A stretch of 64,000 nucleotides of DNA from CBDAUN01 sp965214875 (GTDB lineage Bacteria > Pseudomonadota > Gammaproteobacteria > Arenicellales > JAJDZL01). The stretch covers positions 2,108,001 through 2,172,000 of the forward strand of contig OZ243980.1 in NCBI GenBank assembly GCA_965214875.1, in the 5' to 3' direction. The translations under genes and the position numbers were made by a program. Positions 9,414 through 17,082 of this stretch are shown piece after piece. The notes beneath the pieces were generated by a model. That model was not told the origin of the DNA, did no database searches, and saw only the letters and a program-made list of their open reading frames with translations. Position 1 is the first letter of the stretch. Every line of letters starts with the position of its first letter.

Positions 9414-9445
9414 GCGATTCCTCATGTTCACGGGAAGGGAATCGC
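9414..9445 (+). terminator. Hairpin between the conserved sHdr gene and the autotransporter
   Basis: GCGATTCC (9414-9421) and GGAATCGC (9438-9445) can pair across a 16-base loop. No T-run follows, so it is a weak candidate for a terminator or processing site at the upstream junction of the inserted autotransporter gene. Confidence 0.3.
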
Positions 9446-9525
9446 AGAGCCTAGTGTCTGCGGAAGACTCAAAGCAGACCGCGAAACGCCACTCCGATAA
9501 TTTTCACCAGTATCTGAGGTCACTG

Positions 9526-12124
9526 ATGTGCTGCCCCCCCCCGAATTTTTGCCCTGTTAGTGCTGATCATCTTTGTCCAAGTTAATATGGCCGATGTCCA
9601 GGGCGCACTAGTGTGCAGCAATACACCCAGCTTAGGCGATTATATCTTTTGCGAGGAGCGCGGCACTTCGAATCTAGAGATCGAGATTGACGGTGTCACC
9701 ATAGAGACAACCGCCAATAATGAAATCGGAGTCCGAGGGCGTCACCATGGGACCGGAGTCAACGCGATTACTGTCCTGAACTCGAAAATTATGACAGCGG
9801 GCGAACGGACGGACGGCATTTACGCAAGGCACAATGGCAATGGCAAGATCGAGGTCAACTTGCGTGGCACCTCAATTGTGACAAAGGGCCGGAACGCTCA
9901 GGGCGTTTTTGGAGATCACACTAAATCGGGCGATATCGAAATTGATGTCCGCGACACCACCATCGCCACCGAAAGTATAGCGGTGAATAGTGGAGGCCGA
10001 ACAACAGCCCATGGCATCTGGGGTTGGATGAGAGATGGCAGCACAGGCAATATTGACATCAAGACGCAGGGCGGCTCGATCAAGACCGCAGGCGTGGACT
10101 CCAACACCATTCTTGCGTTGCATCAGGGCAACGGCAACATCGGCATCGACGTGAGGGGCGGCACATTCGAGACGGCGGGCCGGGTTTCTCACAGCGTTGT
10201 CGGGCAGCACCGGGGGGACGGGAATGTTGAGATTAACATGCGAGGTGCCACAGTTATCACAGCAGGCTTGCAGGTCTACGGCATTTTAGGGTGGCAACAG
10301 AAAAATGGCGATGTTCGGATCGATGTCCGCGACACCGCCGTCACCACTAAAAGCATAGCAGTGGGCAGAAATGGCACGACATCAGCCCATGGCATCTTCG
10401 GGGTAGTTTCGGGTCAATCAAACACAGGGTCCCTGACAATTAACGCGCAGGGCGGCTCGATCAAAACCTCGGGTATTAGCTCTCACGGCATTTATGGATT
10501 GCACCAAGGCAGTGGCGATATCGACATTACCATAGGCGAAGATCAATCCGTTTCTACAACCGGATCAAACGCTCACGGAATCCGGGTCTATCATTCCGGG
10601 TCAGCGTCCGCACGGCGTATCGCTGTCAGGACAAGCGGCAAGGTCGATGCGCGCGGGACCGGATCAAGCGGTGTGCGGGTCGGCAGCGTTTCGGCAGAAG
10701 GCGCCGTGGTCGGAGCCGCCGCTTTGGATTCAGCGAGATTGCGTCAACAGACGGTCATCGTGAACGGGCGAGTCTACGGCGGCTCGGGGGAGAATGCTGC
10801 GGGAATCTTTCTCGCAGGCGGCGGAAGGGTAGCCATCGGATCAAGGGGGAGCGTGGGCGCGGCTTCTGGCATCGCAATTTTGGCGACTGGCGATGTTCCG
10901 CCGCCTAATCCTAACCCTGACAACGTACTGCCTGTCAAACCCAGGCTACGCGTCGACTTGAATCTTGCTGGCCACAGTCTCGCCGAAGTCATCGGGGATA
11001 ACTGGATCGTTAACGACGGCGGCGGAACGACCATTTACATCGACAACGTGAAGCTGCACGATGCCGATACAGGCATCACCGGCTTTTCGGCTCCCAAAGG
11101 AGCTCGAAACGTCAGGATCAGGGCCGAAGGCGTGAAAGTGACCGATCGCACCACCGACGGTTCATGGGTGATTACAGATCCGGTCGCCGGCATCGTCGCG
11201 GACCGGGATTTTTCGGCGAGAGACATCATCGAAGAGTATGCCCCTCGCGCCGCTGTCTACGAGGTGCTGCCCGGTTTCCTGCTCAGGCTCGACGCAGAAA
11301 TACAGGATGAGCGCGTCGCCTGGACGGATTCGCAGGCTTGGGTGCGCGTCGCAGGCGGCAAGGGATCATACACGCCTGATCGCGCGAGCGTCGGTGCCCA
11401 GTTCGATTTTAAGCGATACTCCGTGGAAACCGGATTCGACATTCCGCTCAGCGAAAACGCCGAAGGTTCGATATCGGTACGCACCGTCCATGGGTCGGCG
11501 GATGTGACGGCATCCACTGGCGGCGGGAAGATTGATGCCAAAGGATTCGGAGTGGCATCCGGCATCGCCGCAACCTTGCCGGGTGCCTGGTACGCCAGAG
11601 GCCGTTTCTCGCTGACAGACTATGCCCTGGATACCAAATCAAGCGCACTCGGCCGGCTTAAGACGAACATCGGGGCGCTGAGCCGCTTTGTAGAACTTGA
11701 AATCGGCAAACGCATTGAGTTGAGCGAGAAGATGAAGCTGACTCCATTTGCCCGGGTCACGCACTCGAACTTAGGCATGGATGCCTTCACCGACTCAGTG
11801 AATGCCCGCGTCTCCCTAGGCGATAGCTCCCGCTTCACGAGCGGACTAGGAATAGTTGCGGAGACCGTGCGCACCGTGCGAAACGGAAAACTCTCCCTGC
11901 GCGGCTCGCTGGGCGTGGAACAGACCGTGAACGGCACCCGGACGAGTGTCGAGGTTTCGAGAGAGAGTCTGTCTTCAGTATCGGACAGGACGCGCCCGAT
12001 ACTGAGCCTGGGCGGGCTCTACCTTTGGGATCGTTTTTCGCTGGAAGCAGCTCTTTCGGCAAGTGGCCCAGGAACGGACGATACGCAGTATACTGGTAAG
12101 GCCAAGTTTGGCATCAAATTCTAA
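9526..12124 (+). CDS. Autotransporter surface protein, phase-variable, read here as out of frame
   Basis: The best start is ATG 9526, preceded by GAGG at 9516-9519 with 6-base spacing. It is followed at once by a nine-C tract (9534-9542). As sequenced, translation from this ATG stops at 9585 after 19 residues. One C fewer, or two more, joins it to the long frame and gives a signal peptide (MCCPPRIFALLVLIIFVQ). The long frame then encodes about 860 residues: a passenger of glycine/asparagine-rich beta-helix-like repeats (GNGNIGIDVRGG type), a linker with AAGIFLAGGGRV, and a C-terminal ~270-residue beta-barrel ending in KFGIKF with terminal Phe, as in type V secretion. It lies inside the sHdr operon, 47 bases before hdrC2. 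A paralog is at 17083-21016. Confidence 0.82.
9534..9542 (+). repeat. Nine-base poly-C tract in the autotransporter start region
   Basis: Nine consecutive C residues lie 5 bases after ATG 9526. Length changes by slipped-strand mispairing would move the downstream signal-peptide and passenger frame in or out of register: 8 or 11 C gives ON, 9 gives OFF. Confidence 0.85.
9923..10680 (+). repeat. Duplicated 126-codon passenger module
   Basis: Two in-frame copies start at 9923 and 10301, exactly 378 bases apart. Copy 1 begins KSGDIEIDVRD and copy 2 KNGDVRIDVRD, and both continue through an SIAV segment, AHGI and QGGSIKT at matching positions. The end of copy 2 is approximate. The copies are diverged enough to be an old duplication, probably adding a stretch of beta-helix. 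Confidence 0.65.
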
Positions 12125-12171
12125 GTCTCGGGCCAGAGACAGATAAGCAGTCACGAAAATCTTCACAAGCT

Positions 12172-12930
12172 ATGCCAATCCATGAAAAATCGCTCATCCG
12201 TCCTGAGAATCTTCGCGAGCATGACAACCTCGAAATCGACGGAGTGAATGTTTCTGGAACATGGAGCACGTTCATCGAATCAAGAGTTGTAGACGACTAC
12301 AACGAAAACCTGGAAGAAGAGATTGCCGCCTTTCCGGGCGGTCAATACATTCACCGATGCTGGCAATGCGGCGCGTGCACGAATTCGTGCACAGTCAACG
12401 CGCTCAATCCGGATTTCAATCCACGATACTGGATCTATCTAGCGCGTCTTGGCATGGAGCAAGAACTGCTGCGAGACAAGGACATCATCTGGCAATGCGT
12501 ATCCTGTCATAAGTGTACGCACGTATGTCCTAGAGATGTCGAGCCCGAAGGAGTGATGAAAGCCATGGGACATTGGCTCGAGGCCAAAGGTCACACGCCC
12601 AAGTCTCCTTCGATGCATTTTGACGAAGAGTTCTATTCGCAGGTTCTGAAAACTGGAAAAATTGAAGAGGGCCGGGTGGTGCGAAACTTTTTCAAGCGAA
12701 CCGGCCAGCCGCTTAAGCAGGACTGGCTCATCGCCATGGCAAAGCATCTGATTCGCGGCCTCCCAATCAGCTTACTAGCCAAGATGGGCCTATCCGCAGT
12801 GGTCAAGCCGCGTACGCGGAAATGGGCGCGGTCAAGAGCCGCTATCGAAGAAGTAGTTCGAGCACGACAACGACACCAACAACAGGCTCTCAACCAAAAT
12901 AGTGAGGCTAACAAGCATATCCATGAGTAA
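12172..12930 (+). CDS. hdrC2: sHdrC2, heterodisulfide reductase-like iron-sulfur subunit
   Basis: A 252-residue protein with two [4Fe-4S] motifs: C63/66/69/73 in CWQCGACTNSC and C109/112/115/119 in CVSCHKCTHVCP. It is the second electron-transfer subunit of the sulfur-oxidising complex. The C-terminal ~70 residues are basic and Gln-rich. The gene starts 47 bases after the autotransporter stop and overlaps the hdrB2 start by 8 bases. I see no promoter of its own in the short upstream gap, so it probably depends on read-through from the operon. Confidence 0.92.
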   Translation: MPIHEKSLIRPENLREHDNLEIDGVNVSGTWSTFIESRVVDDYNENLEEEIAAFPGGQYIHRCWQCGACTNSCTVNALNPDFNPRYWIYLARLGMEQELLRDKDIIWQCVSCHKCTHVCPRDVEPEGVMKAMGHWLEAKGHTPKSPSMHFDEEFYSQVLKTGKIEEGRVVRNFFKRTGQPLKQDWLIAMAKHLIRGLPISLLAKMGLSAVVKPRTRKWARSRAAIEEVVRARQRHQQQALNQNSEANKHIHE

Positions 12931-13867
12931 TAAGTTGCCACTACGAGACGATTTGAAGTCGATTGCCTACTATCCAGGATGCGCCTTGGAAGGCACGGGA
13001 CACGCCTACAACAAATCGACTAAGGCGGTCGGCAAAAAACTCGGCTTGAACCTTGTTGAAGTCGACAACTGGAACTGTTGCGGCGCCATGGAAGTTAAGA
13101 ATATTGATCCTGACATCCAGAATTTTCTTTCTGCCCGAGTCATGTCTATCGCTAAGCACGATATGGGCTACGATGTGGTGATGGCGCCTTGCAATGGCTG
13201 CTACCACAATCTGAAGAAAGCCGAGCACGACATTGGCCACAAGGAGCAGACTCGCGAGACGTTAAAAAGCATGTTCAGCAAATCGGGCATCAAGGAATAT
13301 GAAGCGGGCGATATCGAAACCATCCATGCGCTGGACTGGCTCAAAGCGGCAATCGGCGAGGAAGCGATTGCAAGCAAGGTCAAGCGTTCGCTGAACGGGT
13401 TGAAGATTGCCAACTACTATGGCTGCATGTATACAAGACCGCGCCACATATTCCCGGAAAAAGACTGCGGCGATGGTAGCGAATCCACCACGCAACCGCA
13501 TTTTATGGACGATCTTCTACGAGCTGCAGGAGCTGAAATCGTGGATTTTCCGCTCAAGACCGCATGTTGCGGCGGCGCACATACGCTTTCGGACTCCGAT
13601 ACATCGACCAAGCTAGTCTTGAACATACTTCAAGCCGCAGAAAAATGCGGTGCCAACGTAATTGCAACCGAATGCCCTACCTGCCACAGCGGCCTGGAAA
13701 TGCATCAGATTCGCGCTGAAAAGATGCTTAACGTCAAGACAAGCCCGGTTATGCTGTACTTTACGCAACTTCTTGGGATAGCTTTCGGACTTTCCCCATC
13801 AAAGGTCGGCATTAGCGAGAATATCTCCGATTCGCTGCCGGTGCTCCGCGAGCATAAGGTAGTTTGA
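12923..13867 (+). CDS. hdrB2: sHdrB2, heterodisulfide reductase-like subunit with CCG domains
   Basis: A 314-residue CCG-domain subunit. Starting at ATG 12923 (MSNKLPLRDD), it shows the first Cys motif in YYPGC...WNCCGAME with APCNGC. A second follows in YYGCMY...TACCGGAHT with CPTC. This is the classic HdrB double CCG arrangement for noncubane clusters that act on disulfides. It overlaps hdrC2 by 8 bases and the next ORF by 4, so the three are tightly coupled. A longer upstream frame exists but has no reason to be used. Confidence 0.92.
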   Translation: MSNKLPLRDDLKSIAYYPGCALEGTGHAYNKSTKAVGKKLGLNLVEVDNWNCCGAMEVKNIDPDIQNFLSARVMSIAKHDMGYDVVMAPCNGCYHNLKKAEHDIGHKEQTRETLKSMFSKSGIKEYEAGDIETIHALDWLKAAIGEEAIASKVKRSLNGLKIANYYGCMYTRPRHIFPEKDCGDGSESTTQPHFMDDLLRAAGAEIVDFPLKTACCGGAHTLSDSDTSTKLVLNILQAAEKCGANVIATECPTCHSGLEMHQIRAEKMLNVKTSPVMLYFTQLLGIAFGLSPSKVGISENISDSLPVLREHKVV

Positions 13868-14289
13868 CCGCCCTCGAGATCATGGCCGAATTTTCTGAAA
13901 TCGATTCAGCGATCAGTTCACTGCCAACAGCCCCGCAAACGCATACTGTGGACGAACTGCTGCGAAGATCTGAGCAAATTATAGAGAATTGGCTGATAGC
14001 ACACGGACTAGATCCGACTTATCAGCAAAAAGAAGGCTTTCGTCTGCTGGCGCTTCATCGGCAAGGCGCTAAATTCGATCCGACATTCAATGCGTGCAGG
14101 GAGACATGCCGCGAAATCGCTTACTATTCGAACCTGCTTCGCATAAAATTTACCCAACAGCGAGCAGACATGTCTGCGATGCTAGCAAAGCACTTGCTGC
14201 TCTTTGTCCAAGGGAAGCTTGAAGAAGCGCAGCTGGGGGAGTTTTGCTGCTCATCCAAGCCAATACGATATAGCGAAAGCGAATCTTGA
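13864..14289 (+). CDS. Hypothetical protein between hdrB2 and lbpA
   Basis: A 141-residue soluble, mostly helical-looking protein, overlapping the hdrB2 stop by 4 bases if the TTG at 13864 is used; ATG 13882 is the alternative. It contains FNACRETCREIAYYSNLLRI in the middle and a CC pair near the end (FCCSSKP). I do not recognise the family. In the sHdr clusters I know best, lbpA follows hdrB2 directly, so this gene is extra. Its tight coupling suggests it works with the complex. Function unknown. Confidence 0.65.
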   Translation: MTALEIMAEFSEIDSAISSLPTAPQTHTVDELLRRSEQIIENWLIAHGLDPTYQQKEGFRLLALHRQGAKFDPTFNACRETCREIAYYSNLLRIKFTQQRADMSAMLAKHLLLFVQGKLEEAQLGEFCCSSKPIRYSESES

Positions 14290-14307
14290 TCACCGGAGGC
14301 ACTGCTG

Positions 14308-14754
14308 ATGGCAAACGTTCGAGGATGCAATCTGCCCGATGACCTGCTTTACGATGTGGAAAACAACATCTGGTACCGCGAACACGACGATGGAAGCGTC
14401 ACCGTTGGAATGACGGCCGTTGCCGCCGCGATGGCTGGGCAAATTGTTGCAGTCACGCCGAAGCGGGCTGGACGAACAGTGCGTCCAGGGCGCAGTTGCG
14501 CAACGATTGAATCCGGCAAGTGGGTCGGGCCTGCAAAGCTGCTCAGCGGAGGCGAGGTGCTGGAAGTCAATAGCAGCATTGTCGCGACCCCCGGACTTGC
14601 CAATTCCGAGCCCTACGATAGCGGCTGGCTAATCCGTGTTCAGCCGGATAACTGGGGCGAGATTAAGGGGCAGTTGACAATTGGCACAGAGGTGAGCGGA
14701 CCATACGAAACTAAAATGAACGCGGATGGTTTCAACGGCTGCGACTCGGCTTGA
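14308..14754 (+). CDS. lbpA: Lipoate-binding protein of the sHdr pathway (GcvH-like)
   Basis: A 148-residue GcvH-like lipoyl-carrier protein. The modified lysine is K71 in IESGKWVGPAK, matching the ESxKW context of GcvH and LbpA. It has a GGAGG ribosome-binding site a few bases before ATG 14308. In sHdr organisms LbpA, not glycine-cleavage GcvH, carries the sulfur intermediates and is essential for thiosulfate or sulfide oxidation. Its position directly after hdrB2 and the extra ORF supports LbpA. The lipoate-assembly genes often found next to it are not in this window. Confidence 0.87.
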   Translation: MANVRGCNLPDDLLYDVENNIWYREHDDGSVTVGMTAVAAAMAGQIVAVTPKRAGRTVRPGRSCATIESGKWVGPAKLLSGGEVLEVNSSIVATPGLANSEPYDSGWLIRVQPDNWGEIKGQLTIGTEVSGPYETKMNADGFNGCDSA

Positions 14755-14835
14755 AACTTATGGTTGCAGTTTTCCGCCGTCATGCCCTATCCGTTCAACC
14801 ACTGGTATTAGCTTCAACTATGGAAATTTGACAAA

Positions 14836-15060
14836 ATGCCTGATCAAGTACTAGACACAAAGGGGCTTAACTGCCCTCTTCCGATACTCAAAGCGAAAAA
14901 GGCTATCGCTCAGATGCAGACTGGACAAACGCTGGAGGTGACCTCTACCGATCCTGGATCAGTAAAAGACTTTGAGGCACTTAGCCGTCAAACCGGGCAC
15001 CAGTTGCTAGAATCAAAGCAAGAAGATGGCATCTACATCTTCCTGCTTGAAAAAGCATAG
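14836..15060 (+). CDS. tusA: TusA-family sulfur carrier
   Basis: A 74-residue TusA protein with the conserved persulfide motif CPLP at residues 13-16 (C13). It hands sulfane sulfur to DsrE and the sHdr/LbpA system in the cytoplasm. It is 81 bases after lbpA on the same strand, so it is probably part of the same regulon. Family length and motif are textbook. Confidence 0.93.
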   Translation: MPDQVLDTKGLNCPLPILKAKKAIAQMQTGQTLEVTSTDPGSVKDFEALSRQTGHQLLESKQEDGIYIFLLEKA

Positions 15061-15109
15061 CGATTCCCTTCCGCTGTAATGCGTAAACACCATCATCGGC
15101 ATATTCATC

Positions 15110-16093
15110 ATGGCGGCAGCACGGAAATCAAGAATCGAAGAAAGTTCACTTTGGCATTTTCAGCCGGAAATTCCTGTAGGATTATCACCGTTTTTTGACT
15201 GGCCGATGCGGCCGCTCGCGGCCATGCGATGGCTTGCATCAACTTGGCTTCGCATCAGCCCCACTCTGATTCTTTTTGCAACAGCTTGGCTGGTTTATGC
15301 CTACCTGCTGCCGGATCCATCAGTTACCCAGAATCTAGCACTGAGCTGGATTGGCCAGATCTGGATCAGAAACATCGCTTTAGCTTTTTTAATTGCTGGA
15401 GGTTTGCATACGTACTTCTACATTTTACGCAAACAGGGGGACAGACTGAAGTATGAGCAACGAGATCTGGATCGTTCGAACAAGATATATACGTTCAAGA
15501 ATCAAGTGCATGACAATATGTTCTGGACACTTGCAAGCGGAGTGACGATCTGGACGATCTATGAAACGCTATTTCACTGGTGTCATTCTAACGGCTGGAT
15601 TCCCGGCATTGGTTTTGCCGACAGCCTGATCTGGTTTATTGCTTGCTTTTTGCTGATACCGATTTGGTCGTCATTTCACTTTTACTGGATTCACAAATTG
15701 CTGCATTGGCCGCCACTATTCAAAGCGGCGCATGCCTTGCATCACCGCAACGTGAATATCGGGCCCTGGTCGGGCATATCGATGCATCCGATCGAGCATG
15801 TGCTGTATTTCTCGACTTTCGCTATTCACTTCGTGGTTCCAACAAGTCCGATCCACTTTCTATTCCATGCGTTCTATCAAGCGCTCCAGCCGATGGGCTC
15901 GCACTGCGGCTATAACGGACTGGAAGTAAACGGAAAGAAGCGCATGGAATTAGGCAATTACTTCCATCAATTGCACCATAAGCACTACAAGTGCAACTAC
16001 GGCACATTGGAAATGCCGTGGGACCGCTGGTTCGGTTCGTTCCATGACGGCACGGACGAAGCGGCTCAGCGGATGCGCAAGCGCAGGTTTTAA
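15110..16093 (+). CDS. Fatty acid hydroxylase / sterol desaturase superfamily protein
   Basis: A 327-residue integral-membrane di-iron protein. Histidine boxes visible are HKLLH, HALHH and HQLHHKH, with IEHVLYF in between. They ligand the di-iron centre of this superfamily, whose members hydroxylate or desaturate lipids. Hydrophobic segments occur near residues 45-65, 85-105, 140-160 and 170-195. It follows tusA by 49 bases on the same strand, but no known link to sulfur oxidation exists. The substrate cannot be read from the sequence. Confidence 0.85.
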   Translation: MAAARKSRIEESSLWHFQPEIPVGLSPFFDWPMRPLAAMRWLASTWLRISPTLILFATAWLVYAYLLPDPSVTQNLALSWIGQIWIRNIALAFLIAGGLHTYFYILRKQGDRLKYEQRDLDRSNKIYTFKNQVHDNMFWTLASGVTIWTIYETLFHWCHSNGWIPGIGFADSLIWFIACFLLIPIWSSFHFYWIHKLLHWPPLFKAAHALHHRNVNIGPWSGISMHPIEHVLYFSTFAIHFVVPTSPIHFLFHAFYQALQPMGSHCGYNGLEVNGKKRMELGNYFHQLHHKHYKCNYGTLEMPWDRWFGSFHDGTDEAAQRMRKRRF

Positions 16094-16218
16094 TGCGGCA
16101 ACGTTGATTCTTTCCGCTTTAGGGGTTTCGCGATACCAGGGCTGACAAGCTCGCTGCAGATTGGCAAGTCGACATTTCAATATCGTTTTTCGAGCTGACA
16201 GTTAGCAAGATTGGATTG

Positions 16219-16626
16219 ATGGCGAGCGCTCCGAATATAGAGTCTTTTGAGCAGGCGATCAAGCGCTTGCAAGAGATTTTGATTCGCTATGAGTCCAACC
16301 CTAGCGATGATCACATTCGAGATGGCTTAATTCAAAGATTTGAATTCGTTTATGAGCTTAGCCCGAAGATGATAAAGCGCTTTCTCGAATATACAGCGGA
16401 CGAACCCGACCAAGTTAATCTGATGCCATTTCCGAGTTTGATTCGTACCGCGAATCAGCATGGTTTGCTTTTGGGAGAATACCGCGATTGGGAAGGTTAC
16501 CGAAAACTTAGAGGTAAAACCAGCCATACCTACAACGAAGAAATTGCTATAAGTGTTGTCGCTGAAATTCCGAAGTTCTTAGAGGAAGCTATTCACTTAC
16601 GCGATGAATTGCGAGAGCGTCTGTGA
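16219..16626 (+). CDS. HEPN-domain toxin, HepT-like (HI0074 family)
   Basis: A 135-residue helical protein of the nucleotidyltransferase substrate-binding/HEPN family. The motif R98-GKTS-H103-T-Y105 is the RX4HXY ribonuclease signature of HepT toxins, where the Tyr is the residue adenylylated by the partner. It overlaps the MNT gene (TGATG), the standard toxin-antitoxin arrangement. The ATG at 16219 is preferred over the TTG immediately before it. It stands alone between the hydroxylase gene and the second autotransporter. Confidence 0.85.
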   Translation: MASAPNIESFEQAIKRLQEILIRYESNPSDDHIRDGLIQRFEFVYELSPKMIKRFLEYTADEPDQVNLMPFPSLIRTANQHGLLLGEYRDWEGYRKLRGKTSHTYNEEIAISVVAEIPKFLEEAIHLRDELRERL

Positions 16627-16973
16627 TGGATGCAGATTCCAAAATCATCATGCGGCCCGATGACTTGGAGCTCGTTCGGAAAATCTTGCAGACTCATGTT
16701 CCTGGTCGCGAGGTGCTGGCCTTCGGCTCCCGCGTCAATGGGAGGGCGAGAAAGTATTCTGATCTAGATCTGGCAGTTGTTGGCGATACGCCATTGCCGC
16801 TCGCGACAGAAGCGCAATTGGAAAACCACTTTGTCTACTCGCATTTGCCGTTCAAGGTCGATGTGCTCGACTGGAGCCGTCTTTCCGAAAGCTTCCGCGC
16901 CACCATCCTCAAGTGCGCCGTGAAAATCCAATCCGCCGACAATCCAGATATCGCGACAGATTCGACTGAATAG
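16626..16973 (+). CDS. MNT-domain nucleotidyltransferase antitoxin (MntA-like)
   Basis: A 115-residue minimal nucleotidyltransferase. The catalytic pattern GSX10DXD is exact: G34-S35, then D46-L-D48 in YSDLDLAVVGD. In characterised HepT-MntA pairs this enzyme inactivates the HEPN ribonuclease by adding AMP units to its RX4HXY tyrosine. The gene overlaps the toxin stop by one base. The downstream end converges with the autotransporter gene on the minus strand. Confidence 0.87.
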   Translation: MDADSKIIMRPDDLELVRKILQTHVPGREVLAFGSRVNGRARKYSDLDLAVVGDTPLPLATEAQLENHFVYSHLPFKVDVLDWSRLSESFRATILKCAVKIQSADNPDIATDSTE

Positions 16974-17082
16974 TCGCTGAACAAATGTATCTGGATCAAG
17001 TCTCTCAAAAGATCTAATTCCCTATCAATAGAAAGAGTCCGGCAGCAACCGCGTTGCTGAATGATTGCGATTCACTTTGCGC

